From positions 1 through 26,420 of IMG/VR virus record IMGVR_UViG_3300008117_001097: a stretch of 26,420 bases of DNA, one strand, 5' to 3'. Source of the DNA: a virus. A model generated the notes under the pieces. The model did not search any database, was not told where the DNA came from, and saw only the letters and a list, made by a program, of their open reading frames with translations. A program made the position numbers and the translations under genes. Positions within the stretch are counted from its first letter, which is position 1. Every line of letters starts with the position of its first letter. Shown in pieces: positions 8,726 through 18,300 of the stretch.

Positions 8726-10380
8726 GACAAACATTTTTAGTTCCAGGTGTATCGAGTGAAGGTATTGGTGGTATTTACTTAACACAAATTGGTGTATATT
8801 TTAAGAAAAAACACCCTACGCTAGGTGCAACCTGTGTTGTTTGTGAAACAGTAGCAGGTGTTCCTGATGTAAGTAGAATACATGGTAGAGCACGTCTTCT
8901 ATCTTCACAGATTACTACTAGTAACGACTCATCATCTGAAACTGTATTTACTTTTGAATATCCTATTCTTTTACAATCAGATAGACCATACTTTTTCTAT
9001 ATAATTCCTGAAATGGATAATCCAGATTATGAAGTTTGGATTTCTGATGTTGGTGGTACTGATGTATTAACAGGTTATGCTGTTACCCGTCAACCTTACG
9101 CAGGTATAATTTATGCTTCATCTGATGGTTCATCTTGGACTCCTTATCAGTCACAAGATATGAAATTTAATCTTTATAGAGCTAAATTTTCTCCATTAAC
9201 AGGTACAGCTGTCTTTAGAAATGCAAGAGAAGAATACCTATCTCTTACTAACATATACAGAATAAACTCAGGTGTACCTATTCAGACAGGTGACCTAGTT
9301 TATGCAGCTAATGCATCTAACCTTTCACAGTTTTTATCATCAAACAATTCTATATACCCGTTTGCAAGAGTTAAAAAGGTTGATGAAGTAACTGGTGTAT
9401 TTTTTCTAGAAGATTCAAACGGACTCTTTAGCAATACAACATATAAAAATATAAGATTCTTTAGAACTCCAGATTCAAGTAACACATCTTACATTACTAA
9501 CAGTTACTTAATAGCTAATGCTGAGATAGTAACAATTGATGATCCTATTTACCATGGATTTGTTCCTAAGTTTAGTTATTTTGAACCTGCAGGCACAGAA
9601 ATAACTCAAACCTATCTAGGTACAGCTAACAGCACATATTCATATGCTTATGATTCAACTGCAGTACCTACAGTAAATGAAAGACTGATTGATTATACAG
9701 ATTATGAAAGAGTAATTAGAAGTTATTCTAATGAAGTAGCTGCTGCATCTTATGGGGCTAACGGTTCTGCTACATTTACTCTTAATCTGGTTACTAACAA
9801 TCCTTACCTCTCACCAGTTATTGATCTTGGTACTAGAACGTTCAATTACATCCAAAACAAGATTAATAATGATGAGACAAACGAATATACTAGATATGGT
9901 AATGCACAAGCAAAATACATTTCAAAGATTGTTCAACTTGCAGAACCTTCTGAAGATCTAAGAGTTTATGTAACTGGTTATCGTCCGGTAGGAACTGATA
10001 TATCCGTATACGGTAAGTTCTTAAATGAAGCAACAGATGCAGAATCTTTCGATTCAAAAACTTGGACTAAATTGAGTTTTGATACTATCAGAGGTATTAG
10101 TTCAGGTGCAGCGTATAGTTCACCTGCTAAAAACGAATCAGAAAAAGATTACAGAGAATATATTTACGTATTACCTTCCACTAATGCTTACTCTACTTCT
10201 GCATTTGCTAATTCTGCAACCACAGGAACTGATCCTACAGGTGTATTAACTTATACTAATGTAGCTGGAAGTCAACACCTTCGTTATAATAAATTTGCAA
10301 TCAAAATTGTTCTTACATCAAGCAACCCAGTAAACATTCCTACTATGCGTGACGTCAGAGCAATAGCACTACAGATGTAA
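8671..10380 (+). CDS. DUF4815-type structural protein, C-terminal piece (after -1 frame slip)
   Basis: This frame opens at 8671, just after a TAA at 8668, and runs to the TAA at 10378. The first ATG is at 9013, but protein-like sequence extends well upstream: 'RPPDPVGQTFLVPG' (from about 8707), 'GGIYLTQIGVYFKKKHPTLG', 'SDRPYFFYIIPEMDNPDYEV'. This 'DP.GQTF.V....GI.LT.I.V.FK.K' pattern is a common continuation in long marine phage structural proteins and directly follows, one base out of frame, the piece ending at 8725. Downstream sequence is beta-rich ('LYRAKFSPLTGTAVFRN', 'YITGYRP'-like turns) and ends 'NIPTMRDVRAIALQM'. Most likely it is the C-terminal third of the same gene. Treating 9013 as a start would discard about 110 well-conserved-looking residues and lacks a ribosome site. 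Confidence 0.75.
   Translation, partial: SGPENDRARPGDRPPDPVGQTFLVPGVSSEGIGGIYLTQIGVYFKKKHPTLGATCVVCETVAGVPDVSRIHGRARLLSSQITTSNDSSSETVFTFEYPILLQSDRPYFFYIIPEMDNPDYEVWISDVGGTDVLTGYAVTRQPYAGIIYASSDGSSWTPYQSQDMKFNLYRAKFSPLTGTAVFRNAREEYLSLTNIYRINSGVPIQTGDLVYAANASNLSQFLSSNNSIYPFARVKKVDEVTGVFFLEDSNGLFSNTTYKNIRFFRTPDSSNTSYITNSYLIANAEIVTIDDPIYHGFVPKFSYFEPAGTEITQTYLGTANSTYSYAYDSTAVPTVNERLIDYTDYERVIRSYSNEVAAASYGANGSATFTLNLVTNNPYLSPVIDLGTRTFNYIQNKINNDETNEYTRYGNAQAKYISKIVQLAEPSEDLRVYVTGYRPVGTDISVYGKFLNEATDAESFDSKTWTKLSFDTIRGISSGAAYSSPAKNESEKDYREYIYVLPSTNAYSTSAFANSATTGTDPTGVLTYTNVAGSQHLRYNKFAIKIVLTSSNPVNIPTMRDVRAIALQM
8699..8716. repeat. Perfect 6-bp inverted repeat at the frame-slip site
   Basis: CAGGTG (8699-8704), a six-base loop, then CACCTG (8711-8716). 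It lies inside the 50-base overlap where the middle and C-terminal pieces of the DUF4815-type gene change frame. It could be a small RNA hairpin, a place prone to polymerase or sequencing deletion, or chance. No slippery heptamer in the right phase precedes it. Confidence 0.5.
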
Positions 10381-10381
10381 T

Positions 10382-10618
10382 ATGAATAGAGTTGAACTAA
10401 AAGAAGTAGATAAATTTATTGGTCAAAAAGATAACCCAGGTGCTATTATAAACATAGATACTAGCGGTAAAGACGCTTATATTAATGCTAGAATGGCTAG
10501 ACTTGAAAACCAAAAGAAGCTAAACGAAATAAATACTATTAAACAAGATGTAGATAACTTGAAATCAGATATAAGTGATATCAAGTTAATGCTAAAAGAG
10601 ATTTTAGAAAGAAAGTAA
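10382..10618 (+). CDS. Small coiled-coil protein upstream of the S74 fibre
   Basis: 78 residues, starting two bases after the stop of the DUF4815-type gene and ending directly against the next ATG (TAA|ATG). The C-terminal half (about 35-78, 'MARLENQKKLNEINTIKQDV' onward) is highly charged with Leu/Ile at heptad-like spacing, predicting a coiled coil. No signal peptide or membrane segment. I do not recognise a named family. Its position, tightly packed upstream of a fibre gene, parallels the 68-residue coiled-coil protein at 21558 upstream of a collagen-like fibre. A virion connector or assembly helper is possible, but this is inference from context. Confidence 0.75.
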   Translation: MNRVELKEVDKFIGQKDNPGAIINIDTSGKDAYINARMARLENQKKLNEINTIKQDVDNLKSDISDIKLMLKEILERK

Positions 10619-12046
10619 ATGACTGTTTTTGTAGCTAATGTAGATGTTTCAGCTGATTCTTTTGGTCAATGGCTCACCAAAACTAATCAGCTTGCTGAGG
10701 CTATGTCTAATGTAGCAGTCACTGTAGGTTCAAATACTGCAGTAGGTAGTGCAACAATTACAGGTAATTTTACAGCTAATAATTTAGTTACTAGTAACAC
10801 TGGTTCTGTATTACTTGGTACTGCATCTTCTAATTCTTACATTAATGCTACTTCTGTAGTAATAAGAACATCTTCAACTGCTAATACAGTTTTAACATCT
10901 GCAGGTATGACAATAGATGGTGTTACTACTTATACTAAGACGTCTATGTCAATGGGTAATACTACTATCAGAGGTGCTAATATTACTTCTAATGTTGCGG
11001 TATTCTCTGATTCAGTAACTGTAGGTAATAGTTATTTTACAAGAACAACAGTAAGAGCAGATCAAGCAAATGCTCTTAATGCATGGACATCTAACACCCA
11101 TGTTGTTGGTGACGTGCAGGCAAACGTTTATATTACAAGAGGTATGTTGGAAGTTTATGATAACCCAACAGGCAGTCTAGTACAAAATTCAAAACTTACA
11201 TCTACTTCTCTTTATGTAAAAAATATTTTTGCAGATGTTATTACTCTTGCTAATGCAAGTACAAATTCAGTGTTTACCGGTAACACTACATTCTTAGGAC
11301 AAAATAATTTCTTTCAATATGGTGTTACTGTAAATGGTCAATCTGAATTCTTTGGCAACGTTGTATTTACTGCAAATGTAAATTTTACAGGTTCTAATAA
11401 TTACTTCACTAGAGGTTTTACATCTGCTAACATATCTTACTTTACTGGTGACGTAGTAGCATATGCTGGTATAGATACTACTGACTATATTAAATTCAAT
11501 GGTGTAACAAGCGGTTCTACTACTTTAAGAGCAAATAATGCTGCTGGTTCTGCAACATTTATTTTACCAACAGTAGATGGTACAAATCAAGACTATATTG
11601 GTACTGATGGTGCTGGTAAACTTACTCTTCAAAAGTTAACAGGTAATAATACTATTGACTTTCAAGTTAAGTCAATAGGTGTTGGTACAGCTGCTTCCGG
11701 TACTACAGGTCAGATTAGAGCAACCGGCGATATTACTGCTTTTTACTCTGATGATAGATTAAAGACTAGATTAGGTGATATAACAGAAGCTCTTGATAAA
11801 GTAGAGAAGTTAACAGGGTTTTATTATAAGGCAAATGATAAAGCAAAAGAACTTGGTTACGATGATAATAAAATACAAGTAGGTCTATCAGCACAACAAG
11901 TACAAGAAGTACTACCTTATGTTGTAGTACCAGCCCCTGTTGATGAGAACTATCTAACTATTCAATATGAAAAATTAATACCTCTATTAGTAGAAGCAAT
12001 TAAAGAGCTCAAAGCAGAAGTCGACAAGTTAAAAAATGGCAATTAA
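10619..12046 (+). CDS. Tail fibre protein with C-terminal S74 intramolecular chaperone
   Basis: 475 residues. Residues about 1-370 are Thr/Ser/Asn/Val-rich beta repeats ('ITGNFTANNLVTSN', 'TTIRGANITSNVAVFSDSV', 'FTGNTTFLGQNNFF'), typical of trimeric phage fibre shafts. The C-terminus is the peptidase S74 / endosialidase chaperone domain: SDDRLKT begins at Ser377 (base 11747), followed by 'ALDKVEKLTGFYYKAND' and 'VGLSAQQVQEVLPYVV', ending in a helical 'YEKLIPLLVEAIKELKAEVDKL' coil. In this family the Ser at the start of SD.RLK and the nearby Lys form a catalytic dyad; after trimerisation the chaperone cuts itself off, here predicted to release about 99 residues. Both key residues (Ser377 and Lys382) are present, so it should be active. 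The end overlaps the next gene by 11 bases. Confidence 0.9.
   Translation: MTVFVANVDVSADSFGQWLTKTNQLAEAMSNVAVTVGSNTAVGSATITGNFTANNLVTSNTGSVLLGTASSNSYINATSVVIRTSSTANTVLTSAGMTIDGVTTYTKTSMSMGNTTIRGANITSNVAVFSDSVTVGNSYFTRTTVRADQANALNAWTSNTHVVGDVQANVYITRGMLEVYDNPTGSLVQNSKLTSTSLYVKNIFADVITLANASTNSVFTGNTTFLGQNNFFQYGVTVNGQSEFFGNVVFTANVNFTGSNNYFTRGFTSANISYFTGDVVAYAGIDTTDYIKFNGVTSGSTTLRANNAAGSATFILPTVDGTNQDYIGTDGAGKLTLQKLTGNNTIDFQVKSIGVGTAASGTTGQIRATGDITAFYSDDRLKTRLGDITEALDKVEKLTGFYYKANDKAKELGYDDNKIQVGLSAQQVQEVLPYVVVPAPVDENYLTIQYEKLIPLLVEAIKELKAEVDKLKNGN
11747..12046 (+). other. S74 chaperone domain, predicted autocleavage before Ser377
   Basis: Encodes the domain from SDDRLKT to the stop of the fibre at 10619. 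The Ser-Lys dyad is intact and the terminal helix that drives trimer formation is visible. Cleavage is predicted between Tyr376 and Ser377 by analogy to endosialidase-type fibres. Confidence 0.8.
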
Positions 12047-12362
12047 AACTAATCTCACTGTCGATCAAGGTGCAAATTTTTTATATAATGTTTATCTAGT
12101 AGATGCTAATGGAACGTCAGTAGACATTTCTGGTTATACTGGCAATTGCCAAATAAGAAAAACATACACTTCAACAACATATAACACTATGAATGTTGCT
12201 ATTACTGGTGCTTCTGGTCTTATTTCATTAACTATGAATTCTGTAATTACTGCTAACTTGACATCAACAAGATATGTTTATGATCTTGAATTGTCTTCTA
12301 ATAGTGTTGTATCAAGAATTATAGAAGGTGTTATAACTGTAAATCCTGGAGTTACACGCTAA
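12036..12362 (+). CDS. Small beta-domain phage structural protein (BppU N-terminal-like)
   Basis: 108 residues; starts 11 bases inside the end of the S74 fibre gene. The sequence 'LTVDQGANFLYNVYLVDANG', 'VDISGYTGNCQIRKTY', 'ASGLISLTMNSVITANL' and 'YVYDLELSS....RIIEGVITVNPGVTR' follows a pattern common to small phage proteins near tail fibres, including the N-terminal baseplate-docking domain of BppU-type proteins. No signal peptide or membrane segment. It probably docks or decorates an appendage, but a free-standing copy of this domain has no firmly assigned role. Its stop overlaps the next start as TAATG. Confidence 0.7.
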   Translation: MAIKTNLTVDQGANFLYNVYLVDANGTSVDISGYTGNCQIRKTYTSTTYNTMNVAITGASGLISLTMNSVITANLTSTRYVYDLELSSNSVVSRIIEGVITVNPGVTR

Positions 12363-12565
12363 TGCGTGACGGTACTATAGTAATAAAAAAATCTGGTGAT
12401 TCACTTATTACTATAGCCAGATCAGCACCTGTAGAATCTACCATTATTGTAAAAACTACCGGTTATATAATAGAACCTCTCTCTGTTCTTAAAAACGAAG
12501 AGACCGATCTTCTAGGCACAACCCCTTCCACTCCTAGAGTAGCTCCTTCAGTTACTAATTACTGA
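12362..12565 (+). CDS. Small hypothetical protein, end of the left operon
   Basis: 67 residues, starting in a TAATG overlap with the preceding gene, which supports it as real. The sequence has two short beta repeats ('IVIKKSGDSLITIARS', 'IIVKTTGYIIEPLS') and a Pro/Thr-rich tail ('TPSTPRVAPS'). Not recognised. It is the last gene of the leftward plus-strand block and its final seven bases overlap the end of the convergent glycosyltransferase gene. Confidence 0.6.
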   Translation: MRDGTIVIKKSGDSLITIARSAPVESTIIVKTTGYIIEPLSVLKNEETDLLGTTPSTPRVAPSVTNY

Positions 12566-15315
12566 ACTCTAAACACATACGATCCAGTATGATCGCAGAT
12601 AATAGAAGTATCTGCATACATCTTAAATCCTTTTTGAGAAGCCATTTTAGCAAAGTAAAGATCTTCTGAGAAAGTATCGTTATGGTTAATTGCTGACTTA
12701 TATACAAATTGTGGATAACCAATTGCAGCAAACACTTCTCTCTTAACCAAAACACAACCGAACCCACATGCGCCAATCTCTACTAAACCCTTACCTTTAA
12801 TTTTATCCCAAGGTATATGTGTGTAACCACCTCTATCATTGCTTTCAAATACCTCTAATGTCTGTCTGTCAGGTATTCTTTGTCTATAAATTCCAGTTAC
12901 TACATCTTTATCATGAGAAAGAAGTTTCTTAAGAGTATCTGGTGCAAAAGAGATATCATAATCTACTGAGAAGAGATAATCAAACGGTGTTTTAGTAACC
13001 CAGTCTGCAATTAAATTACGTACTTGATCTACATTATAACCATAAAAATATTGAAATACTGTTTCATAACCCTCTGGGACTTCTAGATCATAGATTGATT
13101 TAAATGTTGATGGTTCAATATTTTTTGCTGTAGGAATAGCAATCAAGATTCTCTTTTTCATAATATTACTTTCTACACTTTGTTTAATTTGTACTACTGG
13201 CTTATCTTCTTTGACGATCTTATTACCTGCAATCACAGAAGCATTTTTATTTTGTAGCTCACCATTTACTTTATAATCATTAAGCGGGTTTTTATCATTA
13301 TAAACATAAAATATTTCTTGAACTGCAACTACTTTATTAGGATCTGCTTGTTCTAAGATATTATAAAATGTTGCATTATCTCCACCTGCTTTATACCAAT
13401 TGCCACTCTCATCTTTAAATGCGTTATCTAGCACATTATTAAGAAGTTTACGCTTCCATACTCTTAGATGTGGATATGGCATACCCCAGTTAAATTTATG
13501 ATTACGATAAGTCTTTGCTTCTCTCACAGACTTAGGGTAAGGTTGAGCAATAAGAGGTATATCATCTGCTTCTGACCAGCAAGAACCATAAGCATAATCT
13601 GTTTTGTTATCTGCAAATAGATTATTGTAATAATTAAAGATATTAGGATTATTTGCTAATGCATCATCACCGTCTAGTAGCATTACAATAGTATCGTCAC
13701 CTTCTACGAATTTTCTAATAGTATTAATTTGATTACAAGGTGCACCCATATTTGTTTTATTCTGCAACCTGATTATCTTGGATCTAATGTGAATAGGTAG
13801 AGTATTAACATAATCATCAATTACTTTTTTAGTATCATCTGTACTACAATCATCTATTAGATATAATGACCAACTTTCATAGTCTTGTGATGCTACAGAT
13901 TCAATACAACGAACGATATAGTCTTTTGCATTGTAAAAAGGTGTAATGACTGCAATAGATTGTTCTTCAGATCTCTTATATCCAGACCATTCTACTTGAT
14001 TGCTAAACCGTCTACCATATACTTTATGTACCTTACTATTAATATAAGATACTTTACGGTATTCTTCTACAGGCATATACTGCCCAAACATCTTTAAGAA
14101 TAACTGCTTCCATTGCAATGCAACTGTATCCCATGTATGAATATCTTTAATAATATTGCAGTAGTATTGTTTTTGTTGATGTAGGTAAGGATCTTTGTAT
14201 GCTCTAATAACTTTCTCTACAAATTTTTCTACCTGATGATCAATATTAATTTCTGTAAAGAGGCTATTTGGTTCAATTGCATAATCAATAAAGTATGATG
14301 CAAGATCTACTGCAGTTTCTTCTAAAGCACCAAATCGTGTTGCAACCAATGGTGTATTATATGTTAGTGATTCAAGAGTAGAGATACCAAATGTTTCTGG
14401 GAATGCTCCTGGAAATAGAAACATGTTTGCTTTTGCAAGCAGTTCTGCAATTTCTTTCTGAGTAATAATACCTGTAAACTCAATATCTAAATCTTTATAT
14501 TTTTGTTCTTTAACAAGCTTCATAAGAGTTTCACCCTGAGCATCCAAAGGTGAATCATCTCTAAATTTATAGTAACCACCAACAATCTTCAACTTAGCCT
14601 GAGGAATATATTGTTTAATTCTCGGCCAAATTCTATCAATGAGAGGAAGCATACCTTTTGTTACTGATGCATTATAAACAAAAAGATCTCTATCTTTTTT
14701 AGAGATATCAACTTCATCGATATATTGAACAACTGCATTTCTAGTTTGAAATACTTTGTTTTTTAATACCTCAAAATTACGCCTTTTACCGTGATTGCAG
14801 TTTGTAACATATGCAGTATGAAAATCAGAGAGTGTGAAAATATAATCAATATAATCATTAACTACTAAATCTTCTAGATTAAGATCTCCGTTTGCAAATG
14901 TATCATGCATCCACATGATTTTAAGCTTTGCATTATCTCTAATAGTTTTAAATAGAGATGGATGATGTCTAGTTGCATTTTTATATGCATCATAATAATG
15001 ATCTGGGACGAATGGTACTACTGTTCTAGATGATATTACAATATCAAACTTATCGTTTTGATTGAGGCTGGTGATAGGCCTATAAGTTACACCATCATAA
15101 ATACCTGGTATGCTATCATCTTCTTGACAAGCATTGAATACTGTGACGTTGAACCCTAATTTTGCAAGTTCTTTAGAGATAAGGATTACCGCTGATTCAG
15201 AACCGCCAAGTCCTCTTTTTGATAGCGTAGTGCCATCATAAACAAGACCGATCAAATCAAGAAAAGCAATAGTTGGGTATTTCATAATAACCTCATAACA
15301 AAACATAAATATCAA
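12559..15315 (-). CDS. Three-domain glycosyltransferase (GT4-like + GT2-like + GT-A-like)
   Basis: 918 residues from the first ATG; the likelier start is Met11 (15285-15283), which has GAGG five bases upstream and begins KYPTIAFLDLIG. Domain 1 (about 11-410) is GT-B, GT4-like: GGSES at 37-41 and an E-x7-E motif (E307, E315) in 'FPETFGISTLESL'. Domain 2 (about 452-660) is GT-A, GT2-like: 'ITPFYNAKDYIVRCIESV', 'LIDDCSTDDT', and LLDGDDAL with Asp548 and Asp550 as the metal site. Domain 3 (about 719-918) is GT-A-like: 'SVDYDIS' (D785, D787), 'SEDLYF' (E884-D885) and a late His909. All three catalytic signatures look intact. No signal peptide or membrane helix, so probably cytoplasmic. It is the only minus-strand gene here, with its own late-type promoter. 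Sugars and acceptor unknown; fibre glycosylation is inference from position. Confidence 0.9.
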   Translation of the reverse strand: MIFMFCYEVIMKYPTIAFLDLIGLVYDGTTLSKRGLGGSESAVILISKELAKLGFNVTVFNACQEDDSIPGIYDGVTYRPITSLNQNDKFDIVISSRTVVPFVPDHYYDAYKNATRHHPSLFKTIRDNAKLKIMWMHDTFANGDLNLEDLVVNDYIDYIFTLSDFHTAYVTNCNHGKRRNFEVLKNKVFQTRNAVVQYIDEVDISKKDRDLFVYNASVTKGMLPLIDRIWPRIKQYIPQAKLKIVGGYYKFRDDSPLDAQGETLMKLVKEQKYKDLDIEFTGIITQKEIAELLAKANMFLFPGAFPETFGISTLESLTYNTPLVATRFGALEETAVDLASYFIDYAIEPNSLFTEINIDHQVEKFVEKVIRAYKDPYLHQQKQYYCNIIKDIHTWDTVALQWKQLFLKMFGQYMPVEEYRKVSYINSKVHKVYGRRFSNQVEWSGYKRSEEQSIAVITPFYNAKDYIVRCIESVASQDYESWSLYLIDDCSTDDTKKVIDDYVNTLPIHIRSKIIRLQNKTNMGAPCNQINTIRKFVEGDDTIVMLLDGDDALANNPNIFNYYNNLFADNKTDYAYGSCWSEADDIPLIAQPYPKSVREAKTYRNHKFNWGMPYPHLRVWKRKLLNNVLDNAFKDESGNWYKAGGDNATFYNILEQADPNKVVAVQEIFYVYNDKNPLNDYKVNGELQNKNASVIAGNKIVKEDKPVVQIKQSVESNIMKKRILIAIPTAKNIEPSTFKSIYDLEVPEGYETVFQYFYGYNVDQVRNLIADWVTKTPFDYLFSVDYDISFAPDTLKKLLSHDKDVVTGIYRQRIPDRQTLEVFESNDRGGYTHIPWDKIKGKGLVEIGACGFGCVLVKREVFAAIGYPQFVYKSAINHNDTFSEDLYFAKMASQKGFKMYADTSIICDHTGSYVFRVQ
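15304..15311 (+). promoter_or_regulatory. Late promoter CATAAATA for the collagen-like fibre
   Basis: CATAAATA, one base from the T4 late consensus, ends 29 bases before ATG 15341. The identical octamer is found at 19347, also just upstream of a fibre gene, which makes chance less likely. It lies inside the first codons of the minus-strand glycosyltransferase frame if the upstream ATG is used, and upstream of it otherwise. Confidence 0.65.
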
Positions 15316-15324
15316 GGATACTTT

Positions 15325-15332
15325 TATTTATA
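15325..15332 (-). promoter_or_regulatory. Late promoter TATAAATA for the glycosyltransferase
   Basis: On the minus strand bases 15332-15325 read TATAAATA, an exact match to the T4 late promoter -10 element used by the gp55-type sigma factor. It lies 39 bases before the preferred ATG (15285) and 9 before the upstream ATG (15315). The short distance to 15315 also favours the downstream start. Confidence 0.7.
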
Positions 15333-15340
15333 GGTAATAG

Positions 15341-18300
15341 ATGGCACTTACTTTTTACAGTCAGACACTGTCTGCTAACGGTACTGCTAATAATTTTACA
15401 TTAGATCGCGCAGTAAATCAAGCAAATAGTATAATAGTTTCGATAAATGGTCTGGTTCAAGTGCCAGATGTGGATTACACAGTAAGTTCCACAAATCTTT
15501 ACTTAACTACAACCCCTTTTACTAGTTCAGACATAGAAATCAGATATATTGAACTTGATAGCAATACAGGTTATCAAGGTTCTGCAGGTGTAACTGGATC
15601 TACCGGTTACACAGGTTCAGCTGGTGCGACTGGATATTCTGGTTCTTTAGGTTCTGCTGGTTATCAAGGATCAGCTGGTGCTCCTGGTGGATCAACCGGT
15701 TATACCGGTTCTATAGGTTACTCCGGGTCTGCAGGACCTGCAGGTACAGTGGGTGCTGCTGGTAAGCCTTCTAAGAGCAGCACATACACTGGTAATGGAA
15801 GTAATACTCAATTTACACTTTCTGAATCTGTTAGCGATCCTATTCAGATCATAGTAAGTGTTAACGGTCTTCTACAACTACCTACTACTGATTATACTAT
15901 CTCTGGTTCTACACTTATACTTTCTGCTGCACCTAATAATGGTTCAGATATAGAAGTAAGATATTTTGATATCGTACAAGGTACTGTTGGTTATTCTGGT
16001 TCAGTAGGTTATACAGGTTCTGTAGGCTCACAAGGGTCTGCTGGTTACCTAGGTTCTGTTGGTTATCAAGGTTCTATAGGTTTTCAAGGATCAGCTGGTG
16101 CACCAGGAGGTAACACTGGTTATACAGGCTCAATAGGCTTTACTGGTTCTATAGGTTTTACTGGTTCTATAGGTGATATAGGATATCCTTATAAGACGTC
16201 AAGATATACTGGTAATGGTAGTAATACTATATTTACCTTATCAGATTATACTTCTAACGCTTCACACATTTTCGTATTCGTTAATGGTCTCTTAGAAACA
16301 CCTGAAACTGACTACACTGTTTCTGGAACAACTCTCACGCTAGGATATGCACCACCACAAGGTGCTGAAATTGAAATAAGATATTTTGGTTTAGCGTTAG
16401 GTGGTACTGGATATGCAGGATCTGAAGGTGATCAAGGTCCTGTAGGTTATCAAGGATCAAGAGGTGCAACCGGTTATGAAGGTTCTATGGGTTATACCGG
16501 ATCTAAAGGTGATCTCGGTTATACTGGTTCAATAGGATATACAGGTTCTAAAGGCGATACTGGCAACTTCGGTGGTGCTTCTTTTAGTTATCGTTATCTT
16601 ACAGATACAGCTAACACTGACCCTGGTAACGGTAATTTTAAATTTGATAATACTTCTTTTAGTTCTATTAGCACTCTCTATATCAATGAAAATGATATTT
16701 TCTTTGATTCTTCTTATTCATTCCTACAAACTATAGACGATTCTACATCTACTATTAAAGGTCAGTTTACTATTACTGACGTTGCTAATACTGATCTATC
16801 TTCTATCTTTAATATAGTAGGTTATCATAATTTTGTCTCTAACTATTTTATAGTACCAGTTGCGTTTGTTTCTGGTTCAAATAATTATACTAATAATGCT
16901 AATATTAATATTACATTTGCTAGAACAGGTGATAGAGGTGATACAGGTTACACTGGTTCTAGAGGTGACGCAGGCTACCTAGGTTCAACAGGTTATACTG
17001 GTTCTAAAGGCGATACTGGTTTTGTAGGTTCTAAAGGTGATACAGGATTTACCGGTTCATTTGGCTACACAGGTTCAAAAGGTGACACTGGTAGTACAGG
17101 ATTTGTTGGTTCTTTTGGTTATACAGGCTCAAAAGGTGATACAGGATTTACCGGGTCCTTTGGTTATACCGGTTCAATTGGATTTACTGGATCGAAAGGT
17201 GATACAGGATTTACCGGGTCGTTTGGATTTACAGGTTCAATAGGCTATTCTGGGTCTGAAGGTTATACAGGTTCAAGAGGTAGTACCGGGTTTACAGGAT
17301 CATTTGGTTATACTGGTTCTATTGGATTCACTGGTTCAAAAGGTGATCTAGGCTATGCAGGTTCTATAGGCTATACTGGAAGTTCTGGTTATACTGGTTC
17401 TCTAGGTTACTCTGGATCACAAGGTAATATTGGACCTCTAGGTTTTACAGGTTCAATTGGTTTTACTGGTTCTTCCGGTTTTACTGGAAGTTTAGGTTTT
17501 ACAGGTTCTATAGGCTACACAGGTTCTATTGGTACTACTGGTTATGTTGGTTCTATCGGTGATCTAGGTTATTCTGGTTCTATTGGTTTTACAGGCTCTT
17601 TTGGTTATTCTGGATCAGAAGGTTACACAGGTTCTCAAGGTGATCTTGGATACACAGGATCTATAGGTTTTACTGGATCAGTAGGTTATGATGGGTCACA
17701 AGGTGATCTAGGTTACACTGGGTCTATAGGTTACACTGGATCAAAAGGTGACACTGGCTATGATGGTTCTATAGGTAGTTTAGGTTATACAGGTTCTTTT
17801 GGTTATACAGGATCTATAGGTTTTGTAGGTTCTACAGCAAACACTCTTTACGGAAGTAAAGTAACTATTCTTTTAGATTATATTTACAATACTATTGCTT
17901 TCGTAAATACTTCTACTTCAGGTATTAAGGGTTATATTCAAGTAGCTGAAGTAACTAATACTGCTAGTTATGCATTGTTTGCTATCAATGGTGGTATTCA
18001 AGAATATTCTAACTATGCAAGTATACCAATTTCTTGGTTGTCAGGTTCTTCTAATACTTTCTCTAACATTACTTCAACTCTGTTCACTATAGCAAGACAA
18101 GGTGACGTTGGTGATACAGGTTTCTCAGGTTCTACTGGTGGATATGGCTTTACCGGTTCAATAGGTTACACTGGTTCTGTCGGGGTTACTGGGTATGATG
18201 GTTCTACCGGTTATGCTGGATCGGTAGGATATGTGGGATCACAAGGTGATCTAGGTTACACAGGTTCTATCGGCTATACAGGTTCTATTGGTTTTACAGG

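Noticed and set aside
7535-9012. Intron, intein or homing endonuclease as the cause of the broken DUF4815-type gene
   Set aside because: No extra sequence is inserted at either break; one is a single stop codon and the other a single base.
9013-10380. Independent gene starting at ATG 9013
   Set aside because: Fibre-type coding sequence continues upstream in the same frame to about 8671, and there is no ribosome site before 9013.
12555-12776. Minus-strand 73-residue frame and other short frames antisense to the large genes
   Set aside because: They lie wholly inside strongly supported genes, lack ribosome sites and have no protein-like features.
16926-16980. RGD (GDRGDTG, SRGDAG) as a cell-attachment motif
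   Set aside because: Arg-Gly-Asp arises naturally where Gly-X-Y units end in Arg and the next is GDT/GDA; integrin-type binding has no meaning in a bacterial host.
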